DNA of 64,000 nucleotides from Antedon mediterranea (taxonomy: Eukaryota > Echinodermata > Crinoidea > Comatulida > Antedonidae): NCBI RefSeq assembly GCF_964355755.1, contig NC_092678.1, positions 4,744,922 to 4,808,921 of the forward strand, read 5' to 3'. The notes under the pieces are model-generated. The model was not told where the DNA came from. It worked only from the letters and a program-made list of their open reading frames with translations, and did not search any database. Positions 1-9,484 of the stretch are shown in pieces; within the stretch, counting starts at the first letter, position 1, and each line of letters opens with the position of its first letter. The translations under genes were made by a program, and so were the position numbers.

Positions 1-101
1 CGACGAGGATAAACGTGAATAAATGAGGATAGATAAATTAGATAAATGAGAATCGTAACTATACCGTCTTATATAAGTTAAATATCGTTTGAATAACCAC
101 C
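1..101 (+). other. Leader of the gypsy element
   Basis: AT-rich sequence with no open frame between the window edge and the gag ATG at 102. No copy of the LTR end motif (CATTACA) is present, so the 5' LTR ends upstream of position 1. The ATG at 102 sits in CCACCATGG, a strong eukaryotic start context. Confidence 0.6.
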
Positions 102-3100
102 ATGGCTATGGCGAATAGTAATATGCCTAGCCTGCCTGCATTTGATGTGCACGCCGATCTCGCCAGCAGAGCGACGAGGTGGACCAAGTGGCTGAAGCGT
201 TTTGAGCGAGCCATGGTAGGCTTCGGAATTACAAATGATGCCCGAAAGAGAGCACTGTTGTTATTCTATGGAGGGTTAGAGTTACAAGATGAATTTGACA
301 CCCTGCCAGATCAAGATACTGGTGGTGATGGTGGTACGTACACACAGGCCAAAGAAGCCTTGACAACACATTTAACCCCAAAAGGTAACATTGATTATGA
401 AACGATAATTTTTCGTAGAATGAATCAGGAGCCTAGTGAGAAAATTGACCAGTACTGTAGTAGACTGCGTCTACAGGCTGTTAAGTGTAATTTCAATGAC
501 ATTACCAGAGAAATTAAAACACAGATAATTTCAGGATGCAAAGACAGCCGATTTAGAAGGCGTATCCTAGAAAAGGAAAGAACATTGACACAAATTCTTG
601 ATTTAGCACGGTCTGTTGAGTTGTCAGAAAAAAGGGCAACAGAGGTTGAAGGAAATTCATCCCAATCAGCTGTAAATGCGACAACAGAATCTGTGAATGC
701 GATGAAGTTTACAAATCGTAGCCGTTCAAAGAAATATAATGGTACAAAGAATCAAAGTCAGTATAATAAATCCACTTACAAACAAAAGTCAAAACCAGCA
801 GGAAAATCATCAACATGTAGAAAATGCGGTTTGGCATACCCACATGAGGCTGAGTGTCCAGCAAAAGGTAAAATTTGTAATTCATGTGGTAAACAAGATC
901 ATTATGCACGAGTTTGTTTCACGAAAGGCAAACAACAAGTTAGCAGAGTGGAAGAACAGGTGTGCAGTAGTGGTGCAACAGGAGATACAGATTATGCTTT
1001 TGTTCTCCCAGGACCATCAAATAAGTTACCAACATGTGATATGATAGTCCACTGTAATAACAAGGTACAGATGCGAGCACTTGTAGACACAGGAGCGTCA
1101 GTGAACGTGATGGATAGTGTTTCATTTGATAAGATAGTACCCAAGCCAACAATTGACAAACACAAAACAGAAATCTTTGCATATGGAAAAGCAAATCCAC
1201 TGAAAGTAGTAGGAATTGTTAAACTCAAAATATCCATTGAATCCACACAGAAGTGTATAGAGACTGAGTTTTATATAGTACATGGTAATACAGGAAATTT
1301 GTTATCATGGAAAACATCTCAAGAACTAGAGCTTGTCAAACTAGCGTGTGGAATTGGTAAGAGTGAAGATAGTGTTCCTCAATGTATCAATGACTACTCA
1401 GAACTTTTTAGAGGTATTGGTAAAATCAAAGATGTAGAGATCAAGTTACACATCGACACAACAGTACCAACAAAGGAACAAAAACACAGGAGAATACCAT
1501 TTCATGTTCGTGCTGATGTTGATCGAGAGCTGAAGCGATTATTAGAACTTGACATCATAGAGAAAATTGAAGGACCAACACCGTGGGTCAGTCCAATCGT
1601 TGTAGTACCGAAGAAAAATGGAGTTCGTTTATGCGTTGATATGCGTGAAGCGAACCAAGCTATCAAGAGAGAAAAACACCCAATACCAACGTTAGATGAA
1701 ATTGTATCTGATTTGAATGGTGCATCAGTGTTTAGCACATTAGATTTGTCATCGGGATATCATCAATTTTCACTCCATCCTGAAAGCAGATATATTACAA
1801 CGTTTAGCACACACGTCGGTTTGTTTCGTTACAAACGGTTGATGTTTGGCGTGAATTCTGCCCCTGAATTATTTGCAGCTGCAGTAAGAAATTTATTGAG
1901 CGGGTTAAATGGATGCAGAAACATATCTGATGACATAATTATTTTTGGAAGGACAAAACAAGAACATGACATAAACCTTAAAGCAGTTCTTGAAAGATTG
2001 AAGCAATGTGGAGCAACTTTAAATAAAGAGAAATGTTGTTTTGCTCAACCAAAGGTTAAGTTTTACGGACATACATTCAGTAGTGACGGATTAGCTGCTG
2101 ATACACAGAAGATAGAAAGTCTCAAGAATGCTCCACGACCACAGTCGGCAAGTGAAGTAAAGTCCTTGTTAGGTATGGCTCAGTACTTGTCACGGTTCAT
2201 CTACAATTACGCTTCGATTACAACACCATTGCGAGAGCTTACTCATCAAAATAGCCAATGGAAATGGACAGGTGTTGAAGAACAATCATTTAAAGATCTA
2301 AAGAAAGCTTTAATTAGTTCTGATGTAATAACTTACTTTGACATTAACAAGAGAACAAATATTCTAGTAGATGCAAGCCCTGTAGGCCTGTCAGCTATTA
2401 TGTGCCAAGATGGTAAAGTGATAGGATATGGAAGCAGAGCATTATCCGATGTTGAAACGAGATACTCACAAACCGAGAGGGAAATGCTAGCTGTTGTATA
2501 CGGTGCTGAACATTTTCATTTGTACGTATATGGTGCAAAGTTCAAGATAACAACGGATCACAAGCCATTACTAGGAATCTTCAAAAGTCAAAAACAGATG
2601 TCCGCAAGGATTGAGAGATGGCGATTGCGACTAATGCCATATGATTGTGAAGTGATCTATAGACCAGGTATTGACAACCCTGCAGATTACTTGAGCAGAC
2701 ATCCTACTTCAACAGATACACAGACAGAAGTTAGTCAAGATGTTAATATGATAGGAAGTTATGTAAACTATGTTGTACAGAACAGTGTTCCAAAGGCAAT
2801 GACCAAACAAGAAATTGAAATAGAGAGTGATCGTGACGAAACATTCAAGAAATTGAGGAAAGCTGTTGAAAGTGGAAAGGATAAAGATTGGAAACATCCT
2901 TTGTTGGAACCATTTAAAAATGTGAAAGATGAAATAGCAGTAGTAGATAAAATCATATTACGAAGACATCAGATAGTTTTACCAGAGACATTGAGAGGAA
3001 AAGCTGTAGAATTGGCTCATGTAGGACACCAAGGGATCGTAAAGACTAAAGCATTGATACGTGAAAAAGTGTGGTTCCCTGGAATAGATAAAATGGTAGA

Positions 3101-3704
3101 ACGACAGGTTAGAAAATGCCTAGCATGTCAAGCGACTGTATCTACGAATGCAGAGAAACCAGAACCATTGAAGATGACAGAATTACCAACATTACCATGG
3201 ACTGAAGTGGCAGTTGATTTTAAAGGACCAATGCCAAATGGAAAATATTTGCTTGTTGTATATGATATGTATAGCAGATTTCCAGAAGTCGAGATAGTTC
3301 AGTCGACATCAGCGAAAGCAACTATTCCGAAATTAGATGCGATATTCGCAAGACATGGCATACCTAATATAGTATTGTCAGATAATGGACCTCCATTTAA
3401 CAGTCATGAGTTCGAGCAATTTGCAACATACCAAGGGTTTAAACATCGAAGAACGACTCCATTATGGCCGAGAGCAAATGGGGAAGTTGAAAGATTCAAT
3501 CGGACATTAACCAAAGTTCTTCAAACTGCAAGTGTTGAGGGAAGAAATCCGCATCAAGCGTTATATGAATTCCTCAGGCAGTATCGAGCAACCCCACATT
3601 CAACCACAAGGAAAAGTCCAGCTGAACTATTATATGGAAGAAAAATAAAAATATGTTTTCCATCACTGACTAAAGTAGACGAGAAGAATGGAAGAAGAAA
3701 ATGA
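102..3704 (+). CDS. Gag-Pol polyprotein of Ty3/gypsy element
   Basis: One uninterrupted 1200-residue frame. Order seen: Gag capsid-like region (about 1-235); two zinc knuckles (about 238-271); aspartic protease with LVDTGAS near 327; reverse transcriptase (about 490-690); RNase H starting with LVDAS near 757 and containing TDHKPL; integrase HHCC zinc finger (about 972-1009); integrase core with D1039, D1094 and E1130, giving the D-D35-E spacing. The RT catalytic motif reads ISDD (608-611) rather than the usual YxDD; this form is known in K02A2.6-like elements, so it need not mean loss of activity. The frame stops early in the integrase C-terminal region; the rest continues in a different frame in the next ORF, which overlaps by 4 nt (ATGA). 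The protein would copy element RNA into DNA and integrate it. Low decay suggests a young insertion. Confidence 0.95.
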   Translation: MAMANSNMPSLPAFDVHADLASRATRWTKWLKRFERAMVGFGITNDARKRALLLFYGGLELQDEFDTLPDQDTGGDGGTYTQAKEALTTHLTPKGNIDYETIIFRRMNQEPSEKIDQYCSRLRLQAVKCNFNDITREIKTQIISGCKDSRFRRRILEKERTLTQILDLARSVELSEKRATEVEGNSSQSAVNATTESVNAMKFTNRSRSKKYNGTKNQSQYNKSTYKQKSKPAGKSSTCRKCGLAYPHEAECPAKGKICNSCGKQDHYARVCFTKGKQQVSRVEEQVCSSGATGDTDYAFVLPGPSNKLPTCDMIVHCNNKVQMRALVDTGASVNVMDSVSFDKIVPKPTIDKHKTEIFAYGKANPLKVVGIVKLKISIESTQKCIETEFYIVHGNTGNLLSWKTSQELELVKLACGIGKSEDSVPQCINDYSELFRGIGKIKDVEIKLHIDTTVPTKEQKHRRIPFHVRADVDRELKRLLELDIIEKIEGPTPWVSPIVVVPKKNGVRLCVDMREANQAIKREKHPIPTLDEIVSDLNGASVFSTLDLSSGYHQFSLHPESRYITTFSTHVGLFRYKRLMFGVNSAPELFAAAVRNLLSGLNGCRNISDDIIIFGRTKQEHDINLKAVLERLKQCGATLNKEKCCFAQPKVKFYGHTFSSDGLAADTQKIESLKNAPRPQSASEVKSLLGMAQYLSRFIYNYASITTPLRELTHQNSQWKWTGVEEQSFKDLKKALISSDVITYFDINKRTNILVDASPVGLSAIMCQDGKVIGYGSRALSDVETRYSQTEREMLAVVYGAEHFHLYVYGAKFKITTDHKPLLGIFKSQKQMSARIERWRLRLMPYDCEVIYRPGIDNPADYLSRHPTSTDTQTEVSQDVNMIGSYVNYVVQNSVPKAMTKQEIEIESDRDETFKKLRKAVESGKDKDWKHPLLEPFKNVKDEIAVVDKIILRRHQIVLPETLRGKAVELAHVGHQGIVKTKALIREKVWFPGIDKMVERQVRKCLACQATVSTNAEKPEPLKMTELPTLPWTEVAVDFKGPMPNGKYLLVVYDMYSRFPEVEIVQSTSAKATIPKLDAIFARHGIPNIVLSDNGPPFNSHEFEQFATYQGFKHRRTTPLWPRANGEVERFNRTLTKVLQTASVEGRNPHQALYEFLRQYRATPHSTTRKSPAELLYGRKIKICFPSLTKVDEKNGRRK

Positions 3705-4054
3705 AAGATAGCGGAGATATGTATTTGCATACAAAAGAAAGCGATTTGAAAGTTGGAGACAAAGTGCTTGTAAAGCAACAAAAGAAGAATATGTTAACAA
3801 CCCCGTTTGACCCAGATCCGTATATTGTAAGTTGGAGAAAAGGAAATGCTATAATTGCAGATAGGAATGGTATAAAAATTAGAAGGAACATTTCTCATTT
3901 CAAGAAAATAAACATTTTTAATGATTATGAGTCAGACGTCGATGATGATGTAGTAGAAAGACCCCAAGATGTAAATGATCAACAAGAACCAAGACGACCG
4001 CAAAGGAATCGACGAATGCCCGCAAGATATAATGATTTTGTGTTGGACCAATAA
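3701..4054 (+). CDS. Integrase C-terminal tail in a shifted frame
   Basis: A 117-codon frame whose ATG overlaps the gag-pol stop. Its middle (around residues 35-70, including DPDPYIVSWRKGNAIIA) resembles the SH3-like integrase C-terminal domain of Ty3/gypsy elements that normally follows the catalytic core in the same polypeptide. An acidic stretch and a basic, Arg/Pro-rich tail follow. Either one frameshift has split pol, or the ATGA overlap allows re-initiation; the sequence alone cannot tell. Other copies in this genome would decide. Confidence 0.75.
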   Translation: MKDSGDMYLHTKESDLKVGDKVLVKQQKKNMLTTPFDPDPYIVSWRKGNAIIADRNGIKIRRNISHFKKINIFNDYESDVDDDVVERPQDVNDQQEPRRPQRNRRMPARYNDFVLDQ

Positions 4055-4451
4055 GTTTGAAAATAATAGAAACAAAGGATATGAACATTGTTGAGTTGAT
4101 TCACATTTTGATGAACATTTAAATTTGATTTTGAGCAAAGTTATTGATTTCGAATTATTGGATAAGAACATTGATTATATTTGTGACAAGAGACATTGAT
4201 AAACAGTAAAAGACAATTTGAACATTTCTGAGAATTTAATTAGTAAACAATAATATATCTTGATAATTGACACTATGCAATTGATGGAGAATTACTTATA
4301 AAAAAAATATGCACTAATATGAAGCATAACAATCAGAGTATTAATAATTAAAATAAGCTAGTCAATATGATAAAGGTTAATAGTTAAAATGTTAGTTAAT
4401 ATTCAGTGTTGTATTTGATAGTTGTAGAACTTATCTAAAGTAAGGAGGGAA
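4055..4451 (+). other. 3' untranslated region and polypurine tract of gypsy element
   Basis: AT-rich, no coding content. It ends in the purine run AAAGTAAGGAGGGAA at 4437-4451 directly before the LTR, where plus-strand DNA priming occurs in LTR elements. Confidence 0.7.
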
Positions 4452-4545
4452 TGTAATGTAGTTGCCGCCCTCTAGGTAAGAGTAAGCGTGTGCAACATGG
4501 ACGATGTGAATAAAGTATAATATAGAAGAGTGATAAAACATTACA
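4452..4545 (+). repeat. 3' LTR, 94 bp
   Basis: Begins TGTAATG and ends CATTACA, a perfect 7-bp inverted terminal repeat with TG..CA ends, immediately after the polypurine tract. AATAAA (within GTGAATAAAG, around 4508) is a candidate polyadenylation signal. The right border is confirmed by the resumption of sequence shared with unit 2 at 4546/26211. LTRs under 100 bp are rare but known in mag-type elements. Confidence 0.85.
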
Positions 4546-5126
4546 GCTTGTTTATCAGGAGTGGGTGGCACACTTTATCAAAAGCTTTTGAAAAGTCAAA
4601 TACAAGAACATCCTGACGTTTACCTTTCTCTGCAATTTCAGTGAGCTCGTCAAGTTAAGTCTCGGTAGATCTGTCACCGCGATATCCAAGTTGCTCATCT
4701 TTTAGGATGTTGTGCTGGTCACTATGAGACATCAGATTAGTAACGATGATGTGTTCCATAATTTTACAAGAGATACTGGTCAATGGTCTGTAGTTAGATG
4801 CTTTGTATCGCTCACCTTTTTTAAATACTGATGTTGATGTCAGGGCACTCTGACCAGCCCAACCTTTCATTATTAAGACACCGTTCAAGTTCATCCTCGT
4901 CAAAACTCTCAGGATCACTGAATACAGATTGGAATTGGTTATTAAGTATGTTGGCTGGCTTTTCAGGATCAGTCACTAGTCTACCATTATGTTTCAAGTT
5001 ATAAACACCAACATTTCTTTTGATTAGTTTCCGTAACTTCTTGTTTGGCACAATTTTTTCATCAGATGATCTTTTCTCAGTAACTGTCCAGTATTGACAT
5101 CTCGGTGAGCGTTGTATCTCCCTTTG
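4546..5126 (-). pseudogene. LINE A (CR1/jockey-like), start of reverse transcriptase, truncated
   Basis: On the minus strand two overlapping frames encode the stretch leading into the RT domain (GRLVTDPEKPANILNNQFQS, then KKGERYKASNYRPLTS and DEQLGYRGDRST, RT motifs 0-2). A deletion shifts the frame between them, and the third copy at 32744 keeps extra sequence here (NPNKAP). The rest of the RT is missing because the gypsy element and window edge cut it; unit 2 keeps more (25195-26795). The endonuclease half lies at about 6700-7700, separated by the LINE B, MITE and foldback insertions. Confidence 0.85.
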
Positions 5127-5130
5127 TAAT

Positions 5131-5286
5131 TGTCATATGGGTGGAAGGGTAGGAAGCAATTTACAATAAGCAAACACAACAACGTGGTTCGTTTCTAGTC
5201 GGCCATGTTACATCCGTGTACTTTTATTCGTGTATCATTATTAGACATAGAGGGCGGTGTATCGGTAATATATATTATCATGACAT
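5131..5286. mobile_element. 156-bp MITE-like insertion
   Basis: Short imperfect terminal inverted repeats (TGTCAT at left, ATGACA at right) flanked by TAAT at 5127-5130 and 5287-5290. The third copy of this region (near 33106) has the empty site with a single TAAT, which proves insertion and gives the borders. Unit 2 carries it at 26796-26951. No coding capacity. Confidence 0.75.
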
Positions 5287-5290
5287 TAAT

Positions 5291-6140
5291 GACTTATAGT
5301 TAAAGCTTGCAGAAACAAAGTCAAGAGGGAAATCATTAAAGCTAAAGTAAAATTTAATGCTGATAGAGTTAGACACCTGCAAAAAACTGACCCAGGTAAA
5401 ATGGCACCAACAGGTCAGAGTTATGACAAACACTAAGAAAATTGATCTCAATATACCAGTTCCTGAAATTTCTCCTTTGGATCATAAATCCTTTGCTAAT
5501 GTCATCAATGAATTGTTTACTAACATTAGTGCTCACATCCCTATTCTAAATAAAACTCAATTCCCCGCATTCCTTTTCTCTGACAAACCTGCACCTAAAC
5601 TTTTTCCTTGGGATATTAAAAAAAATAAAGATCTGTCAAAGAAAACAAGGCCTGCAGACCAGATTTGGTCCCGCCCAAAATTGTTAAATTATTTGCCATG
5701 GAGTTTAGTGAACCACTTTGTGATATACTCAACTGTTCTTTTTCTGAAAAAGTGGAAAAGGCAGTTGTAGTGGAAAAAGGCAGTTGTAGTCCTTGTGCCC
5801 AAGGTTCAGCCTCCTACTATTGACTATTGACAAACTCAGACCTATCTCCATTACTTCTGTGTTTGCCAAAGGAGCTGAGGAGTTTATCACTGACTGGATC
5901 TTGCAAAATATAAGTACAAAAATCGATGTTAACCAGTTTGGAAATGTTAATCTACTGCTCATTACCTGACCCACTTGGTGCATTATCTCTGTCAAGGTGC
6001 TGAGAATAAGCACAATGTTGGTACCATGGTTCTTACTGATTTCTCGAAGGCCTTTGATCTTATCGACCATACCATCCTTGTTAGTAAGATCATTGATTTA
6101 CTAATAGCCCTATACCCTACTTCATTAAATTATTAAATTC
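5291..6140 (+). pseudogene. LINE B reverse transcriptase fragment
   Basis: Plus-strand frames encode a linker region (VRHLQKTDPGKWHQQVRVMT) followed by RT motifs: IDKLRPISITSVFAK, VNQFGNVKGLSTAHYLTH and TDFSKAFDLIDHTILVSKI. Several frameshifts and small deletions are present; 8 bases kept in the third copy (in VKGLST, near 33770) are lost here and in unit 2. The sequence stops before the YxDD motif. It is inserted into LINE A in opposite orientation. Dead fragment of a jockey/CR1-superfamily LINE; exact clade not assigned. Confidence 0.82.
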
Positions 6141-6267
6141 TTAATTATTTCCCCAGCGAGCTTGCGATTGCTCTTCCCCTCTATGTTTTTGTTTATTTTA
6201 TTAATTTTTTATATATATATATTTACTATGACATGTTTTTTACCTGCAATTTGGCTCTTACCCACGA

Positions 6268-6680
6268 ATGTTGGAAGAATTTCATCTGGTTGTGGAATAG
6301 GTATTACATAAAATTTCTTTTTGAACAACCAAAAATAGTATAAGCGAACTTACAGTACGTTTCGAAACCTATCAGGTTTCATTCTCAACTGGCGTTTCAT
6401 CGTCTAGCGTTGTTAGAGTCGATCAACATCAGAAAACATGGAAAAATCATGAACAGAGATGAAGGAGCCCACGAATTGTCACACATTTATGATCAACTAT
6501 TGGAGAAGGGGGCACGTCCTTTTGGACCTATTGGTGGCGCTATACCAACTCATCGTCGTCATGGGATTAACAACGCTAGACGATGAAACGCCAGTTGAGA
6601 ATGAAACCTGATAGGTTTCGAAACGTACTGTAAGTTCGCTTATACTATTTTTGGTTGTTCAAAAAGAAATTTTATGTAAT
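6268..6680. mobile_element. 413-bp foldback insertion with 12-bp target duplication
   Basis: Two long inverted arms (about 6307-6413 and about 6574-6680, near-perfect) flank about 160 bp of unique sequence. The whole is bounded by direct repeats TCTTACCCACGA at 6256-6267 and 6681-6692. The third copy (34734 on) has one uninterrupted TCTTACCCACGA, so this is a true insertion. About 39 bp at the left end (6268-6306) lie outside the inverted arms. A long target duplication plus inverted terminal structure suggests a Penelope-like element derivative, but no RT or GIY-YIG remnant is evident, so the class is inference. Unit 2 copy: 27932-28344. Confidence 0.8.
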
Positions 6681-6692
6681 TCTTACCCACGA

Positions 6693-7700
6693 GTTGTAAT
6701 TTTGGTCGATTTTTGATATTTGAAATAAAAGTGAATAACTTATACTTATTTTCCCAGATATAGTCTGTTCTCCCTCTTGATCTCCTTGTGTGTGTCAATA
6801 TCCAAGGAGCAAGGTGTTTGGCTCTTGATAGTTTCCGTGGGATACAAATATTCACAGCCTCTTATAGCCAGATGTAAACTCTTTCCAGATATCTTCAGGA
6901 TTGCTTTCCTGTTCATCATACTTGGATACCAAATGGTCAGACAGTTGTTTCATTGAGGTGCGAAAAGAGTCCCAATCAGCCTTTGTGTACAAGAACAATG
7001 CTTGCTGTGGTTGTTTGATCCTTTTGGCATAGCTATTGGCCTCTAAGTACACAATGTCATGGTCAGAAATTCCTGGTAACACTCTTCAGATGTTGTTGGG
7101 AAGGTTAGTCAGATTGTTCGATTCTCTGGTGGGAATTTTTTGGACGGATTCTTGAAAGTGATTAATGCTCTTTTCACCTGACTTGTCAGGACAATAATAA
7201 GAGCAAACAAGAAGACTCCACTGTCCCTTGAGTTGAATTCTGACCATAAAACTTCACATTCTGTAAACAGACTTGGTTCATCATTGCATGGCAGATTATC
7301 AGCAATTGCAATAACGACTCCTCCACCTTGTCTGTTCTCTACGATATACCTTGTAGTTATGTGTAGTTTAATAAATAGTGTAATCAAGGTGGGTCTCACA
7401 AACAATGATAACATCAGGCCTAGTACTCAGAATGGTGTTATGTAAAAGGTGGACTTCATTTGTAACAGACTGAATATTGATATTTAGGAACCGGAGGGGC
7501 CACTTGTTTCTCACTTGCCTGCTGGATTTGGTTGGTGTTGATGAATGTATAGGTTTGAATTCATTCTCATCCATTGTGGATGTGCTGGTATCTGTCGAAT
7601 GTACAAACTTTGTGCAAGTCAAATACACATCGCTACTGCTGTTATTACCACAGACCAAGCAGTACCAACTATAATGTCAGTATCGCCTAAATGTTGAAAC
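6693..7700 (-). pseudogene. LINE A endonuclease (EEP) domain and linker, decayed
   Basis: Minus-strand frames read in order from 7660 down: RFLNINIQSV and RPDVIIVCETHLD (endonuclease start), GGGVVIAIADNLPCNDEP, then VLPGISDHDIVYLEA (catalytic SDH motif), and a basic linker ending near 6700. This is the apurinic-type endonuclease of CR1/jockey LINEs. Frames are broken at about 7090 and 7370, and a stretch between GGGV and SDH is deleted. The RT half continues at 5126 and below, beyond the LINE B insertion. Adjacent to the SPT6 S1 exon. Confidence 0.85.
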
Positions 7701-7870
7701 GACTTGATGTTGACATCTTGGCATTCAATGTGGAACCAATGTCTGCATGTTTCACATGCAATAGCTCTTCTGTTCCAACCAATAGACATTAGTGCATTAC
7801 ATCGTGTAATAGCTGTAAAGGATTACTTTAAATACTAATTAATGACCAATGGTAGTTTTATTAAACCTAC

Positions 7871-8003
7871 CTTCACTAACATCTGAGTTTTTAACATGTT
7901 TTTCACTATTTCTTTTGTTGGAGTGAATCCCATCAATTTATTATCAAGATGCACTTTGAGACTGATTGCTTGACCTGGGCAGACCTTTGAGATGACTCCA
8001 TAC
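7871..8003 (-). pseudogene. SUPT6H-like: SPT6 exon (S1 RNA-binding domain)
   Basis: The minus-strand exon encodes CPGQAISLKVHLDNKLMGFT followed by PTKEIVKNM, which matches the S1 domain entry of SPT6 (CPGQAI, RLDNGVTGFIPTK in vertebrates). Splice borders are intact: TTTTGTGTAG before the exon and AAG/GTAGGT after it. SPT6 is a nuclear histone chaperone bound to RNA polymerase II. Only a few exons are present, separated from their neighbours by LINE D, and other exons are missing, so this is a duplicated gene fragment. Identical placement in unit 2 (29535-29667). Confidence 0.82.
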
Positions 8004-8129
8004 CTACACAAAATAAAATTAATAAAATTAGAAACATGACAAAGAAAAACACACTTTACATGGATACTGCACAACGTCTAAGGGAAGATCAATATCCGAG
8101 TTGGAGATGCTCGGTAGACCATATTTTTT

Positions 8130-9062
8130 CCTCTCATATTACAATAATGAGCGGAGAGATCTAAAAGGACAGAAACAGGCAAGAGTAACGAAGGAGCAGA
8201 GAAGTACACGAGCCATTAACAAAGTCAGAAAAGAAATCTACAAAGTAAAAAAGATGCCTGGATAGAAAGACAGTGATGCACAATAGATCAAAGTATTGCA
8301 ACCAACAACACCAGGAAAGTCATTAAGAATGAGAACTAAATCACAGCAAGCAAGACCTGCCACAGCAATCAAAGAAAAGGATGGACACTTACTTACAGAA
8401 TCAAAGGCAACTGTTGATAAGTGGAAGGAATACTGTATCGAACTATGTGATAAGCACAGATCCTGCTGTCAAACAGATTATGAAGAGGAGGAGCCACCCA
8501 TACTGAAAACAGAGGATAAGAATGCAATAAAAGGCTTGAAAATAAGGAAGTCTGCCAAAGCAGATAAAATCTCTGCGGAACTTCTACAGAATAGAGGTGA
8601 AGCTGCGGTTGCCAACACAGTGGACCAAACCCATAGTAATACCTCTTCCGAAAAATGGAAATCTTCGCCAATGTAATAACTACCGCCTCATCAGTCATTC
8701 AAGCAAGGTACTTCTCCACATCCTATTACACCGCCTTAAACCTCAAGTCAAATCTATTCTCGCAGAAGGATTTCGTGCTAGAAGAAGCACAACTGAACAA
8801 ATCTTTAATCAGAAGTGAGATAACTATATGGCCATTGGAGTCCACAAACATCTCCTTGAAATTGTGAAAGAGCGCAAACTTTCCTGGTTTGACCACACCA
8901 CAAAAGCAACATCAAGTCTAGCACAAACCATCGCAGAATGACTTGGATGGATAAAACTATGATATTGACAAACATGTCATTTTACCAGCTTCTTCAAAGA
9001 CCGTCAAAAAGGAAGGAGTTGGTGCACCGTACCTCATCTGCTTCTACGTCACAAGACAACTA
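8130..9062 (+). pseudogene. LINE D reverse transcriptase, internally deleted
   Basis: Plus-strand pieces: KEKDGHLLTESKATVDKWKE (pre-RT), NAIKGLKIRKSAKADKISAE (RT motif 1 region), then in another frame TQWTKPIVIPLPKNGNLRQC, ILLHRLKPQVKS and FRARRSTTEQIF. The catalytic core is deleted and the sequence jumps to the C-terminal VKERKLSWFDH motif near 8865. This resembles the animal endonuclease-reverse transcriptase LINE group with the QWTK/STTEQIF motifs. Inserted between two SPT6 exons. Confidence 0.82.
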
Positions 9063-9130
9063 GACCTGCAATATTAATTGATGTAGATACTTTGCACAAA
9101 TACTTGTTAAATAAGTAATGTCTTAAGTAC

Positions 9131-9278
9131 CTCACTTAGTTCTAAAAAGTCATCCTGTAAACAGAATGGACACTGCCACAGACCACTATCAACTTTATGC
9201 ACTGAATTGGCATTATCAAGTTTCTCACCATGTGGATGTCCACGAGCAATTTGTATTACTTGCTCTACCACCAATTTT
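9131..9278 (-). pseudogene. SUPT6H-like: SPT6 exon (GLWQCPFC motif region)
   Basis: Minus-strand exon encodes KLVVEQVIQIARGHPHGEKL and then SGLWQCPFCLQDDFLELSE. SPT6 proteins carry a near-identical GLWQCPFC..D.FPELSE segment just before the S1 domain, and the S1 exon follows downstream at 8003-7871 in the right order. Acceptor TTTGTTTGCAAG and donor GAG/GTACTT are usable. The exon is open throughout. The exons that should precede it are deleted in this copy. Confidence 0.85.
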
Positions 9279-9484
9279 CTTGCAAACAAATACAATTTCT
9301 TCAGTTTCCAGTTCAATAGAGGATGATAAGTAAACTCTCGTAATAAAAAAAAACCAGTTTTATTTACCTATTGACCTTCTAAAACACGAAAAACATTTAA
9401 TTTTATGAGAACCACTTCAATTAAACATTGAATAATCATCTTTTGTATTGTAGTTATTGTAAATATAGCCAAGATTGTGAGTAC

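Larger units (their letters stand above)
1..4545 (+). mobile_element. Ty3/gypsy LTR retrotransposon, mag/K02A2.6-like, nearly complete
   Basis: Gag-pol frame, a short tail ORF, a polypurine tract (4437-4451) and a 3' LTR (4452-4545) follow in canonical order. The 5' LTR and primer binding site are not in the window; positions 1-101 are the leader before gag. The flank right of the LTR (from 4546) continues sequence that is uninterrupted at 26211 in the second duplicated unit, so the element was inserted into LINE A of unit 1. A single gag-pol frame and a very short LTR fit the mag-like Ty3/gypsy lineages of animals (family knowledge). The target duplication cannot be read because the left flank is missing. 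Confidence 0.93.

Noticed and set aside
3701-4054. Envelope gene of an errantivirus-like element
   Set aside because: No signal peptide, membrane segment or furin site; sequence fits the integrase C-terminal domain instead.
709-4171. Minus-strand and alternate frames within the gypsy element
   Set aside because: Shadows of gag-pol with no family features.
6310-6680. Hammerhead ribozyme in the foldback arms
   Set aside because: CTGATAGG...CGAAAC resembles but does not match the conserved core CTGATGA, and the flanking stems do not fit.
7233-7674. Plus-strand frames opposite the LINE A endonuclease
   Set aside because: Antisense shadows; the minus strand has the ordered endonuclease motifs.
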